This document shows, one piece after another, positions 8,699 through 16,667 of a DNA stretch of 64,000 nucleotides. The position numbers and the translations under genes were made by a program. Positions within the stretch are counted from its first letter, which is position 1, and the number at the start of each line of letters is the position of its first letter. The stretch comes from Bradyrhizobium sp. JYMT SZCCT0180 (GTDB lineage: Bacteria > Pseudomonadota > Alphaproteobacteria > Rhizobiales > Xanthobacteraceae), in contig NZ_JAFCLZ010000001.1 of the NCBI RefSeq assembly GCF_018130165.1, positions 474,001-538,000 of the forward strand, given 5' to 3'. Below the pieces are notes generated by a model, which was given only the letters and a program-made list of their open reading frames with translations, ran no database searches and was not told where the DNA came from.

Positions 8699-10381
8699 AT
8701 GGAGCGGATCTGGCTCAAGCAATATCCGGCCGGCGTGCCCGCCGATATCGACGTCAATCAGTACTCGTCGCTCGTCGAGTTGCTGGAAGAGAGCTTCAAG
8801 AAGTTCGCCGATCGCAAGGCGTTCATCTGCATGGACAAGTCGATCAGCTACCGCGACCTCGACCAGATGTCGGCTGCCCTTGGCGCCTATCTGCAGAGCA
8901 AGGGCCTGCAAAAGGGCGCCCGCGTCGCGCTGATGATGCCGAACGTGCTGCAGTATCCGGTCTCGACCGCCGCTGTGCTGCGCGCCGGCTACGCGGTGGT
9001 GAACGTCAACCCGCTCTACACCCCGCGTGAGCTCGAACACCAGCTCAAGGATTCCGGCGCCGAGGCGATCGTGGTGCTGGAGAATTTCGCCACCACGGTG
9101 CAGCAGGTGATCGCCAGGACCGCGGTCAAGCATGTGATCGTCGGCAGCATGGGCGACCTGCTCGGCTTCAAGGGCGTGATCGTCAATCTGGTGGTCCGCA
9201 AGGTGAAGAAGATGGTGCCGGCCTGGTCGATCCCGGGCTCCATCTCCTTCAACGACGCGCTGGCCGCCGGCCGCGGCATGAAGCTCAACAAGCCGCAGCT
9301 CAGCCGCGATGATGTCGCCTTCCTGCAATATACCGGCGGCACGACCGGCGTTTCCAAGGGCGCGACGCTGCTCCACCGCAACATCCTCGCCAACGTGCTG
9401 CAGAACGACGCCTGGCTGCAGCCGGCGCTGAAGAAGCCGCCGCATGTCGACGAGCTGTTCATCGTCTGCGCGCTGCCGCTCTATCACATCTTCGCGCTGA
9501 CGGCGTGCTTCCTGCTCGGGGTGCGGGCCGGCGGCGTCAATCTGTTGATTCCGAACCCGCGCGACATGCAGGGCTTCATCAAGGAGCTGATGAAATACCA
9601 GGTCAACAGCTTCCCGGCGGTCAACACGCTGTACAACGGCCTGTTGAACTCGCCCGGTTTCGAGAAGGTCGATTTCTCCAAGCTGAAGACTTCGTTCGGC
9701 GGCGGCATGGCGACGCAAAAGGCCGTGGCCGAGAAATGGCTCAAGGTCACCGGCTGCGCGCTGTCGGAAGGCTACGGCCTGTCGGAAACCTCGCCGACGC
9801 TGACCTGCAACCCGGCCGACACCGACAAGTTCTCCGGTTCGATCGGCATTCCCGTGCCCTCGACCTATCTCTCGATCCGCGACGACGACGGCAAGGAAGT
9901 GCCGCTCGGCGAAGCCGGCGAAATCTGCGCCAAGGGACCGCAGGTGATGGCCGGCTACTGGAACAGGCCGGAAGAGACCGCGAACGTCATGACGGCCGAC
10001 GGCTTCTTCCGCACCGGCGACATCGGCGTGATGACGCCGGACGGCTACACCAAGATCGTCGACCGCAAGAAGGACATGATCCTGGTCTCCGGCTTCAACG
10101 TCTATCCGAACGAGATCGAGGAAGTGATCGCGAGCCATCCGGGCGTGCTGGAATGCGCCGTGATCGGCGTCCAGGACGCAAAGTCGGGCGAAGCGGTCAA
10201 GGCCTTCATCGTCAAGAAGGACCCGAACCTGACGGCCGAGGACGTCATCAAGTTCTGCGGCACGCAGCTGACCGCCTACAAGGTCCCCAAGCAGATCGAG
10301 TTCAGGGCCGACCTGCCCAAGACCAATGTCGGCAAGATCCTGCGCCGCGAACTGCGCGACGAAAAGAAGGCCGCGGCCTGA
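8699..10381 (+). CDS. fadD: long-chain fatty acid--CoA ligase
   Basis: Activates fatty acids to acyl-CoA via acyl-AMP at the cytoplasmic membrane, feeding beta-oxidation or lipid synthesis. It is 560 aa, the length of E. coli FadD. Adenylation motifs seen: YTGGTTGVSKGA (P-loop-like), GYGLSETSP (acyl-AMP binding), FFRTGDIGVM with the conserved Asp, and the C-terminal FRADLPKTNVGKILRREL with the catalytic Lys. The FadD-type N-terminus (IWLKQYPAGVPADI) supports the long-chain subclass. The start ATG follows GAGGGG. The next gene (DUF924) begins 28 bp later, so the two may be co-transcribed. Confidence 0.92.
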   Translation: MERIWLKQYPAGVPADIDVNQYSSLVELLEESFKKFADRKAFICMDKSISYRDLDQMSAALGAYLQSKGLQKGARVALMMPNVLQYPVSTAAVLRAGYAVVNVNPLYTPRELEHQLKDSGAEAIVVLENFATTVQQVIARTAVKHVIVGSMGDLLGFKGVIVNLVVRKVKKMVPAWSIPGSISFNDALAAGRGMKLNKPQLSRDDVAFLQYTGGTTGVSKGATLLHRNILANVLQNDAWLQPALKKPPHVDELFIVCALPLYHIFALTACFLLGVRAGGVNLLIPNPRDMQGFIKELMKYQVNSFPAVNTLYNGLLNSPGFEKVDFSKLKTSFGGGMATQKAVAEKWLKVTGCALSEGYGLSETSPTLTCNPADTDKFSGSIGIPVPSTYLSIRDDDGKEVPLGEAGEICAKGPQVMAGYWNRPEETANVMTADGFFRTGDIGVMTPDGYTKIVDRKKDMILVSGFNVYPNEIEEVIASHPGVLECAVIGVQDAKSGEAVKAFIVKKDPNLTAEDVIKFCGTQLTAYKVPKQIEFRADLPKTNVGKILRRELRDEKKAAA

Positions 10382-10409
10382 GACCGAACCGTGGAGCGAG
10401 CGTCGGATC

Positions 10410-10964
10410 ATGACTGACGCTCGCGATACCGCGCCGGCCGACATCCTCAGATTTTGGCGAGAAGCCGGCCACGACCGCTGGTACGAGCGCGACGACGCGT
10501 TCGACGCCGAAGTGCGTCAGCGGTATCTCGAGCTGTGGCGGAAGGCGGCCGCGGGCGAGCTGTCGTCCTGGGAAGCCAGCGATGACGGCGCGCTGGCGCT
10601 CACCATCGTGCTCGACCAGTTTCCCCGCAACATGTTTCGTGGTGACGCCCTGACCTATGCGAGCGACAGGCAGGCGCGCGACGTCGCGGCCCGCGCCATC
10701 GACCGCGGCAGCGACAGGCGCATCGACCCGGCGTTGCTCGAATTCCTCTATCTGCCGTTCATGCATTCGGAGCATTTGCCCGACCAGCTGCGCTGCATCG
10801 AACTGTTCGGCGACACCGCTAATACCGAAAGCAAGGGATACGCCGAGCATCACGCCGACATCATCCGCCGCTTCGGGCGCTTTCCGCACCGTAACCGCAT
10901 CCTGGGGCGCGAAACGACGCCCGAAGAACAGGCATTCCTCGACGCCGGCGGGTTTACCGGCTGA
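10410..10964 (+). CDS. DUF924 family protein
   Basis: Soluble helical protein of 184 aa of the DUF924 (COG3803) family, whose fold is TPR-like and whose role is unknown. Recognisable features are ILRFWREAG near the start, DQFPRNMFRGD in the middle (the most conserved segment of the family), YLPFMHSEHLPDQ, and HADIIRRFGRFPHRN toward the end. The start ATG at 10410 leaves a 28-bp gap after fadD; the frame is open further upstream but those residues overlap fadD and look non-native. Probably the second gene of a fadD unit. Confidence 0.88.
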   Translation: MTDARDTAPADILRFWREAGHDRWYERDDAFDAEVRQRYLELWRKAAAGELSSWEASDDGALALTIVLDQFPRNMFRGDALTYASDRQARDVAARAIDRGSDRRIDPALLEFLYLPFMHSEHLPDQLRCIELFGDTANTESKGYAEHHADIIRRFGRFPHRNRILGRETTPEEQAFLDAGGFTG

Positions 10965-11072
10965 TGACAGAACAGTGAATGCAAGGCGGCATTGCCGTTT
11001 CCGGGACACCGAATATTGTGCCGGTCGGCCGCAAGGGATAAGACCTATCCGCACATTGAGGGAGAATTCACG

Positions 11073-11558
11073 ATGACGATCCAAGTTGGCGACAAGCTGC
11101 CGGAAGCCAAGTTTCGCGTGATGACGGCGGAAGGGCCGCAGGTCAAAACCACCGACGATATTTTCAAGGGCAAGAAGGTCGCGCTGTTCGCGGTGCCCGG
11201 CGCCTATACCGGCACCTGCCACAAGATGCATCTGCCGAGCATCTTCCTCAACGCCTACGCCATCAAGGACAAGGGCGTGAACACCATCGCGATCGTCTCC
11301 GTCAACGACGCCTTCGTGATGAACGCCTGGAAGCGCGACACCGACCAGCGCGACGAGGCCACCTTCCTCGCTGACGGCAATGCCGACTTCACCAAGGCCA
11401 TCGGCATGGAGCTCGACGCCTCCGGCAACGGCCTCGGCATCCGCTCCAAGCGCTATTCGATGCTGGTGGAAGACGGCGTGGTCAAGAAGCTCAATCTCGA
11501 GCCGGCCCCCGGCAAGGTCGAAGTTTCCGGCGGCGATACGCTGCTGGGGCAGCTGTAA
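11073..11558 (+). CDS. 1-Cys peroxiredoxin (Prx5 / PrxII type)
   Basis: Thiol peroxidase that reduces H2O2 and organic hydroperoxides, usually recycled by glutathione/glutaredoxin in this subfamily. It is 161 aa with peroxidatic Cys49 in VPGAYTGTCHKMHLP, the Prx5 signature. There is no second cysteine in the protein, so it would be a 1-Cys enzyme. The start ATG at 11073 follows GAGGGAGA at normal spacing; upstream in-frame codons lack support. It is probably monocistronic and faces the convergent rnhA operon across a palindromic repeat. Confidence 0.9.
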   Translation: MTIQVGDKLPEAKFRVMTAEGPQVKTTDDIFKGKKVALFAVPGAYTGTCHKMHLPSIFLNAYAIKDKGVNTIAIVSVNDAFVMNAWKRDTDQRDEATFLADGNADFTKAIGMELDASGNGLGIRSKRYSMLVEDGVVKKLNLEPAPGKVEVSGGDTLLGQL

Positions 11559-11580
11559 GCAGCGGCTTCCGCACTCACTC

Positions 11581-11726
11581 CCCTTCTCCCCTTGTGGGAG
11601 AAGGTGGCGCGCGCAGCGCGCCGGATGAGGGGTCTCTATCCGTAGAGACAGTTGTATCCGCGGAGAGAACCCTCACCCGTCGCCTCACTTCGTGAGGCGC
11701 CACCCTCTCCCACAAGGGGAGAGGGA
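11581..11726. repeat. palindromic intergenic repeat, family A (copy 1)
   Basis: Long inverted repeat whose ends read CCCCTTGTGGGAGAAGGTGG and CCACCCTCTCCCACAAGGGG, with internal GCGCGC/GCGCGC and GAGGCG/CGCCTC hairpins. It sits between the convergent peroxiredoxin and rnhA genes, where it may serve as a bidirectional terminator. The same family recurs at about 15777-15922 and 32923-33047. Confidence 0.8.
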
Positions 11727-11747
11727 AACAGAGGCCCCGCGGCCTAC

Positions 11748-12203
11748 CTACGCCTTCAATCTCGCCATCGCGACGCCGTCGCGGGCCAACTGATCGGCGC
11801 GTTCGTTTTCGTCGTGGCCGGCGTGGCCCTTGATCCAATGCCAGCGCACCTCATGCGCCTTCAGCGCGGCGTCGAGGCGCTGCCACAAATCGACGTTCTT
11901 GACCGGCTTCTTGTCGGACGTGCGCCAGCCGTTCCGCTTCCAGCCATGGATCCACTCCGTGATCCCCTTGCGGACATATTGGCTGTCGGTGGTGAGATCG
12001 ACGACGCAGGCTTTCTTCAGCGCTTCCAGCGCCGAGATCGCCGCCATCAATTCCATGCGGTTGTTGGTGGTGTGCGCTTCGCCGCCCTTCAATTCCTTTT
12101 CGGTGTCGCCGAATTTCAGGATCGCGCCCCAGCCGCCGGGGCCGGGATTGCCCGAGCAGGCGCCATCGGTGAAAACAGTGACATGCGGCCTGGAATCGCT
12201 CAC
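11748..12203 (-). CDS. rnhA: ribonuclease HI
   Basis: Endonuclease that degrades the RNA strand of RNA-DNA hybrids (R-loops, Okazaki primers). It is 151 aa from the GTG at 12203, normal for the family. All catalytic carboxylates are visible: D13 in [12 protein letters not shown]51 in NNRMELM, D73 in TTDSQYV, D137 in NERADQLA, plus His127 in the KGHAGH loop. The GTG overlaps the stop of thrB (GTGA), implying translational coupling; an in-frame ATG at 12212 would add three residues. It is the last gene of ispH-thrB-rnhA. Confidence 0.95.
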   Translation of the reverse strand: MSDSRPHVTVFTDGACSGNPGPGGWGAILKFGDTEKELKGGEAHTTNNRMELMAAISALEALKKACVVDLTTDSQYVRKGITEWIHGWKRNGWRTSDKKPVKNVDLWQRLDAALKAHEVRWHWIKGHAGHDENERADQLARDGVAMARLKA

Positions 12204-13180
12204 GCAGCGCATCCCGCCTGCATCAGGCCGTAATCGCGCGCGGACTGGACGCTCTGGTGGAAGCGCAGCTTGCGGACATATTCGACCGGGTCTTTCGGCT
12301 TCACCAGCGCGCCCGGCGGCACGTCGAGGAAATCGACCAGACGCGTCAGCAAAAAGCGCAGCGCGGAGCCGCGCGCCAATAACGGCAGCGCATCCTGCTC
12401 GGCGTCGGACAATTTCCGCTCGCGGCCATAGGCGCCGAGCAGCGCGCGCGCCTTGGTGACGTTGAAGGAATGATCCGGCTCGAAGCACCACGCGTTGAGG
12501 CAGATCGCGACGTCATAGGCGAGGATGTCGTTGCAGGAAAACGGGAAGTCGATCAGCCCGGACAGCTTGTCGCCGAGGAAGAAGACGTTGTCGTTGAAGA
12601 GATCGCCATGGATCACGCCGAGCGGCAGATCTCTTGGCCAGTTCGCCTCGAGGTGATCGAGTTCGCGGGCGATGAAATCGCGCAAACCCGGCTGCACGCT
12701 GTCGGCACGCGGCGCCGACAGCTCGAACAGCGGCCGCCATCCATCGACCGACAGCGGATTTTTCCGGACAAGAGGAAAGTCGCCGCCCGCCAGATGCATT
12801 TTGGCGAGCGCCTCGCCGACGCCGCTGCAATGCGCGGCGTTGGGCCGCCGCGGCCACATGCCTTCCAGGAAATTGATGATCGCAGCGGGCCGCCCGACGA
12901 GATGGCTGTAGACTTCGCCCTGGCGGTTTTTCGCCGGCTGCGGGCAATGCACGCCGCGCTCGGCCAGATGCGCCATCAGCGACAGGAAGTAAGGCAGATC
13001 GTCCACCGCCACGCGCTTTTCATACAGCGTGAGGATGTAGGCGCCCTTGCTGGTGTGCATCAGGAAGTTGGAATTCTCGACGCCTTCGGCGATGCCCTTG
13101 TAGGAGAGCAATTCGCCGATGTCGTAACTCTTGAGGAACTCCGCGAGGTCTTCGGCGGCAACGTCCGTGTAAACCGCCAT
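12200..13180 (-). CDS. thrB: homoserine kinase (aminoglycoside phosphotransferase fold)
   Basis: Phosphorylates L-homoserine to O-phosphohomoserine in threonine synthesis. This is the alphaproteobacterial type (ThrB2), related to choline/aminoglycoside kinases rather than to GHMP kinases. It is 326 aa, with N-terminal [16 protein letters not shown], a nucleotide-lobe [20 protein letters not shown], the catalytic loop [14 protein letters not shown] (Asp and Asn of the Brenner motif), and the metal-binding [11 protein letters not shown]. The start lies 12 bp after the ispH stop and its own stop overlaps rnhA, so all three genes form one operon. Confidence 0.93.
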   Translation of the reverse strand: MAVYTDVAAEDLAEFLKSYDIGELLSYKGIAEGVENSNFLMHTSKGAYILTLYEKRVAVDDLPYFLSLMAHLAERGVHCPQPAKNRQGEVYSHLVGRPAAIINFLEGMWPRRPNAAHCSGVGEALAKMHLAGGDFPLVRKNPLSVDGWRPLFELSAPRADSVQPGLRDFIARELDHLEANWPRDLPLGVIHGDLFNDNVFFLGDKLSGLIDFPFSCNDILAYDVAICLNAWCFEPDHSFNVTKARALLGAYGRERKLSDAEQDALPLLARGSALRFLLTRLVDFLDVPPGALVKPKDPVEYVRKLRFHQSVQSARDYGLMQAGCAA

Positions 13181-13192
13181 GGCAGACGCGCC

Positions 13193-14170
13193 CTAAGCTG
13201 CGTCGGGCCGCAGCGAACGCGGCAGCGGGAAGAATTCGTTTTCTTCCGCGGCCGAGACCGTCTCCACATGCAGCGTATAGCGCTCGGCGAACGCGCCCAT
13301 GATCTCCTCGACGATCACTTCCGGCGCGGAGGCGCCCGCCGTGATGCCGAGGCTCTTGATGCCTTCGAACCGCGACCAGTCGAGATCGCTGGCGCGCTGC
13401 GCCAGCACCGAGACCGGGCAGCCCTCGCGTTCGGCGACTTCGCGCAGGCGCTGCGAGTTCGACGAGTTCGGCGCGCCGACCACGATCAGGGCGTCAACCA
13501 CCGGCGCCACCTTCTTCACCGCAAGCTGGCGGTTGGTGGTGGCGTAGCAGATGTCTTCCTTGTGCGGGCCGGAGATGTTCGGGAAACGCTCCTTCAGCAT
13601 CGCGACGATCTCGGCGGTGTCGTCGATCGACAGCGTCGTCTGGGTCACGAAGGCGAGGTTGTCCGGATTCTTCGGCGTGAACGTCTTGGCGTCTTCGTTG
13701 GTCTCGATCAGCGTCACCGCGCCCGGCGGCAACTGGCCGAGCGTGCCGACCACTTCCGGATGATGGGAATGCCCGATCAGCAGGATTTCACGGCCGCGCT
13801 TGAAATGGATCGCGGCCTCGCGGTGCACCTTGGTGACCAGCGGACAGGTAGCATCCAGCGAGAAGAAATTGCGCGCGCGGGCGTCCGCCGGAACCGACTT
13901 CGGCACGCCATGGGCGGAGAACACCACCGGTGCGTTGGTATTGTCGGGAATTTCGGCCAGTTCCTCGACGAAGATCGCGCCCTTCGTCTTCAGGCTGTCC
14001 ACGACATAGCGGTTATGCACGATCTCGTGGCGGACATAGACGGGGGCGCCGTAGATCGCGAGCGCCCGCTCGACGGTGTCGATGGCCCGTACCACGCCGG
14101 CACAGAAGCCGCGGGGGGAACAAAGCACGATTTTCAGGTCTGGTTTGGCTGACGCCGATAAAGAGGTCAT
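13193..14170 (-). CDS. ispH: 4-hydroxy-3-methylbut-2-enyl diphosphate reductase
   Basis: Iron-sulfur enzyme that makes IPP and DMAPP in the last step of the MEP isoprenoid pathway. Its three cluster cysteines are present: Cys23 in [11 protein letters not shown], one in [11 protein letters not shown], one in ICYATTNRQ. Other signatures are [31 protein letters not shown] and [11 protein letters not shown]. About 325 aa from ATG 14170; ATG 14179 and further upstream codons are possible, and none has a clear ribosome binding site. First gene of ispH-thrB-rnhA and divergent from trcR (about 220 bp between starts). Confidence 0.95.
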   Translation of the reverse strand: MTSLSASAKPDLKIVLCSPRGFCAGVVRAIDTVERALAIYGAPVYVRHEIVHNRYVVDSLKTKGAIFVEELAEIPDNTNAPVVFSAHGVPKSVPADARARNFFSLDATCPLVTKVHREAAIHFKRGREILLIGHSHHPEVVGTLGQLPPGAVTLIETNEDAKTFTPKNPDNLAFVTQTTLSIDDTAEIVAMLKERFPNISGPHKEDICYATTNRQLAVKKVAPVVDALIVVGAPNSSNSQRLREVAEREGCPVSVLAQRASDLDWSRFEGIKSLGITAGASAPEVIVEEIMGAFAERYTLHVETVSAAEENEFFPLPRSLRPDAA

Positions 14171-14390
14171 GGGGGCCATCTCGGGGACCGAATCACCCCT
14201 CGCCGGCGGGCGGGGAACGGCCAGTTCGTATAAGGACTTGGGGCTGCTTTTGGGCGCTGTCAAGGCACTTTAGCAGGCCATTGCGCCAATGGGCCCTCAA
14301 GGGGTATATAGGCCCGGAATTCCCGTCATCACCGATGACCGCAGACTTCGCCTCCAAAAAGAGGTGGGCGAGGCACAAAGGAGATTTGCC

Positions 14391-15089
14391 ATGAGCAATG
14401 CACCGCTGATGCCAAAGGCGACTGCCGTGTGGCTGGTTGATAATACCGCGCTGACCTTCGACCAGGTGGCCGATTTCACCAAAATGCACCCCCTGGAGGT
14501 CCGCGCCATCGCCGACGGCGACGCGGCGCAGGGCATCAAGGGCATGGACCCGATTTCGACCGGCCAATTGAGCCGCGACGAGATCGAAAGGGGTGAAAAG
14601 GACCCGAACTACCGCCTCAAGCTCGGCGAAAGCAAGGTTACCCTGCCCCCGGCGGCCAAGAAGAAGGGCCCGCGCTACACCCCGGTGTCGCGCCGCCATG
14701 AGCGGCCGAGCGCGATCCTCTGGCTGGTGCGCAACCATCCCGAGCTGAAGGACGCCCAGATCATGCGCCTGGTCGGCACCACCAAGACCACCATTGCCTC
14801 GGTCCGCGACCGTACCCACTGGAACGCCTCGACCCTGACCCCGATGGACCCGGTGACCTTGGGCCTGTGCTCGCAGATCGAGCTCGATTTCGAGGTGCAG
14901 CGCGCCGCCAAGGAAAAGCCGGTCCCCGCCGCCTACGGCGGCGCCACCCTGCTGCCGGCCTCCGAGACCACGAAGAAGGAGCCGGAGTTCGAGCCGACCG
15001 AAAAGCAGCGCGACGACCTCAACGTCGACGCCGTGTTCGCCAAGCTGAAGACGATCGGCGGCAAGAAGCAGGACGACGACGAGGAATAG
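14391..15089 (+). CDS. trcR: cell-cycle transcriptional regulator TrcR (DUF1013)
   Basis: DUF1013 protein (232 aa), nearly universal in alphaproteobacteria and annotated as the transcriptional cell-cycle regulator TrcR. Seen features: the conserved N-terminal PLMPKATAVWLVDNTALTF with a helix-turn-helix-like segment (TFDQVADFTKMHPLEVRAI), a second similar segment (RPSAILWLVRNHPELKDAQI followed by GTTKTTIASVRDRTHWN), and an acidic C-terminus (KKQDDDEE). The start ATG follows AAAGGAGA at ideal spacing. It is divergent from ispH, ends at its own terminator and stands alone. Confidence 0.9.
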   Translation: MSNAPLMPKATAVWLVDNTALTFDQVADFTKMHPLEVRAIADGDAAQGIKGMDPISTGQLSRDEIERGEKDPNYRLKLGESKVTLPPAAKKKGPRYTPVSRRHERPSAILWLVRNHPELKDAQIMRLVGTTKTTIASVRDRTHWNASTLTPMDPVTLGLCSQIELDFEVQRAAKEKPVPAAYGGATLLPASETTKKEPEFEPTEKQRDDLNVDAVFAKLKTIGGKKQDDDEE

Positions 15090-15118
15090 GTTTTTCCGTG
15101 TTCCGGTTACGGAATTTC

Positions 15119-15148
15119 AAACGCGGCGGGGCAACCTGCCGCGTTTTT
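15119..15148 (+). terminator. intrinsic terminator after trcR
   Basis: Stem AAACGCGGC (15119-15127) with GCCGCGTTT (15138-15146), ten-base loop, followed by T residues. It lies 30 bp after the trcR stop codon. Confidence 0.88.
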
Positions 15149-15184
15149 GTATTTGTGAGCCTTTTTATTTCAAGGCTTGGGCGC

Positions 15185-15445
15185 TCAGCCGTATTTCAGC
15201 TTCATGAACAAAACTCCGCCGGCCAGCACGATCGTGATGGCGTTGGCAACGATCAGCGGCCCATCTCCGGAAAGCAGGCCGTACACCAGCCACAGCAGGA
15301 TGCCGACCACCATGACGAGAAACATTCCGAGCGAAATGTCTTCCGTCGAGCGGGTTCGCCAGACTTTTACGAATTGCGGGACGTAAGCCAGCGTCGTGCA
15401 CGTCGCGGCGGCAAAGCCCAGCAGCTTGATGGCAATCGGTTCCAT
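15185..15445 (-). CDS. SemiSWEET-family sugar transporter (PQ-loop, three helices)
   Basis: Small membrane protein (86 aa) of the MtN3/SWEET clan. SemiSWEETs form dimers that move sugars down their gradient; Bradyrhizobium SemiSWEET is a well-known sucrose-transport model. The PQ-loop motif is present in TTLAYVPQFVKVWRTRS, followed by the typical EDISLGMFLVMVVGILLWLVYG helix and a third helix (PLIVANAITIVLAGGVLFMKL). Length equals the family norm. It reads toward trcR (convergent), with trcR's terminator in between. Confidence 0.92.
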   Translation of the reverse strand: MEPIAIKLLGFAAATCTTLAYVPQFVKVWRTRSTEDISLGMFLVMVVGILLWLVYGLLSGDGPLIVANAITIVLAGGVLFMKLKYG

Positions 15446-15515
15446 GGGGTTCTTATAGCATCGATTCGAAGAATGAGCGGTAGTTGGCTGCGTACTTCGC
15501 TGCGGCGAACCTCCC

Positions 15516-15734
15516 TCATGCCTTCTTCAGAAACTCCGTGCGCAGCACCAGGCCCTTGACCTTGTCGGTGCGGCCTTCGATCTCGTCTTCGTTGTCGGTG
15601 AGGTGGATGTTCTTGATCACGGTGCCACGCTTCAGCACGGTGGAGGAGCCTTTCAGCTTCAAATCCTTGATCAGCGTGACGGTGTCGCCCTCGGCAAGCA
15701 GCGCGCCGTTGGAATCTCTGACCTTGATGTCCAT
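15516..15734 (-). CDS. PhnA/YjdM-like protein (PhnA C-terminal domain only)
   Basis: Protein of 72 aa matching the C-terminal beta-barrel-like domain of PhnA (YjdM): VRDSNGALLAEGDTVTLIKD, LKGSSTVLKRGTVIKNIHL and KGLVLRTEFLKKA. The zinc-ribbon half of full-length PhnA (about 110 aa) is missing, as in many alphaproteobacterial versions. Despite its name it is not shown to act in phosphonate use, and no phn genes are nearby. Upstream is a palindromic repeat, downstream SemiSWEET on the same strand. Confidence 0.88.
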   Translation of the reverse strand: MDIKVRDSNGALLAEGDTVTLIKDLKLKGSSTVLKRGTVIKNIHLTDNEDEIEGRTDKVKGLVLRTEFLKKA

Positions 15735-15776
15735 GAAGTACGTCTTTCCGGAAAATATTGAGGTGCTTCTTTCTTC

Positions 15777-15922
15777 CTTCTCCCCTTGTGGGAGAAGGTG
15801 GCGCGAAGCGCCGGATGGGGGGTCTGTATCCGCAGAGGAATCTCTTTCCGCGGAGGCAACCCCTCACCCGTCGAGATGCTTCGCATCTCGCCACCCTCTC
15901 CCACAAGGGGCGAGGGGAAGGA
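15777..15922. repeat. palindromic intergenic repeat, family A (copy 2)
   Basis: Same family as 11581-11726: CTCCCCTTGTGGGAGAAGGTGG at the left and CCACCCTCTCCCACAAGGGG at the right. Internal GAGATGC/GCATCTC and GCGC hairpins are present. It fills the gap between the PhnA-like gene and the DUF6494 gene. Confidence 0.8.
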
Positions 15923-15940
15923 AGGTCGCATCGCTCGGCT

Positions 15941-16147
15941 TTAGCCCAATTCGATCTCGCCGGAGATGTCATGAGTGAAGCTGACGCCGTCGATCGTCAG
16001 CGTCATCTTGGCCGGCAGCTTCTCGTTGCCCTTGAGGCGGCCGCTGGCGAGCGCGTCGCGGACGGCTTTTTCGATTTCGCGCTGCGAGGTGATGCCGACC
16101 TTCTTGAGAAAGCCGCGCAGGCTGGTGTTGAAAACGTCTTCGTTCAT
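15941..16147 (-). CDS. DUF6494 family small protein
   Basis: Cytoplasmic protein of 68 aa: MNEDVFNTSLRGFLKKVG, then a helical SQREIEKAVRDALASGRL segment and a C-terminal beta part (KMTLTIDGVSFTHDISGEI). This architecture matches DUF6494, a conserved proteobacterial family of unknown role. The ATG at 16147 has GGAGGT just upstream. It is followed by repeat family A and preceded by a small lipoprotein gene 13 bp away, with which it may be co-transcribed. Confidence 0.82.
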   Translation of the reverse strand: MNEDVFNTSLRGFLKKVGITSQREIEKAVRDALASGRLKGNEKLPAKMTLTIDGVSFTHDISGEIELG

Positions 16148-16160
16148 GATGACCTCCTGA

Positions 16161-16445
16161 TCAGGGCCTGGTCGGATTGTTCAGCATTTGCTCGGCGAGG
16201 TTTCGCTGGGCACGGTCGGTGCGGGCGTTGGCGTTGCCGCGCTGCACGTCGCGGTTCTTGCGACAGATGACGTAGTCGTTCGACCCCGGCGCCACGTTGT
16301 TGGCGCGGCAGAACGCATCGTCGTCGGCGCTGGTATCGACCATGGTCGGCTGGCCCCGCTCCAGGCAGCCCGCCAGCAGCGGCGCGGTGAGCAGGAGGGC
16401 GATGAGAAGGCGGGCGATGAGAAGGCGGGCGGGGTTATGTCGCAT
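16161..16445 (-). CDS. small lipoprotein of unknown function
   Basis: Protein of about 94 aa. From the ATG at 16445 it begins MRHNPARLLIARLLIALLL and has a lipobox-like LLAGC, so it should be a lipidated envelope protein. The signal helix is encoded by a 15-bp tandem repeat (RLLIA twice). The mature part (FCRANNVAPGSNDYVICRKNR) has two Cys and a basic Asn/Arg-rich tail that recurs in many Bradyrhizobium lipoproteins. No function is known. Its stop lies 13 bp before the DUF6494 start. Confidence 0.72.
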   Translation of the reverse strand: MRHNPARLLIARLLIALLLTAPLLAGCLERGQPTMVDTSADDDAFCRANNVAPGSNDYVICRKNRDVQRGNANARTDRAQRNLAEQMLNNPTRP

Positions 16446-16468
16446 GACTGATCCATGGGTCCGGTTTC

Positions 16469-16554
16469 GTCCTTGCCGGGCTTGACCCGGCAATCCATCG
16501 AAATCAAGGCATTTTCGGTGATTGATGGATGCCTGGGTCGAGCCCGGGCATGAC
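16469..16554. repeat. palindromic intergenic repeat, family B
   Basis: Inverted repeat from GTCCTTGCCGGGCTTGACCC to GGGTCGAGCCCGGGCATGAC with internal CATCGA...TTGATG pairing. Related elements occur at 16563-16664, 18606-18694 and 39824-39946. All have ends resembling GTCaTnCCGGG / CCCGGnAtGAC. Confidence 0.7.
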
Positions 16555-16562
16555 GAGTAATT

Positions 16563-16664
16563 GTCATTCCGGGGCGATGCGAAGCATCGAACCCGGAATC
16601 TCGAGATTCCCCGATGCGCAATTGCGCACCTGTGGTTCGCGTCTTCGACGCGCCCCGGAATGAC
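16563..16664. repeat. palindromic intergenic repeat, family B/C
   Basis: Starts GTCATTCCGGGGCGATGCG and ends CGCGCCCCGGAATGAC, a perfect terminal inverted repeat of about 12 bp. Inner hairpins are GATGCGAAGCATC and AATCTCGAGATT. It ends three bases before the prpE stop codon region and could terminate that gene. Confidence 0.75.
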
Positions 16665-16667
16665 GCC

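Noticed and set aside
11595..11730. CRISPR-like repeats in the palindromic elements
   Set aside because: The units are single inverted repeats at scattered gene ends, with no regular spacers and no cas genes.
14289..14390. Longer N-terminus for TrcR
   Set aside because: The residues do not match the family, and the ATG at 14391 has an ideal ribosome binding site.
15516..15734. Phosphonate utilisation locus
   Set aside because: Only a PhnA-like C-terminal domain is present; there is no C-P lyase or phosphonate transporter gene around it.
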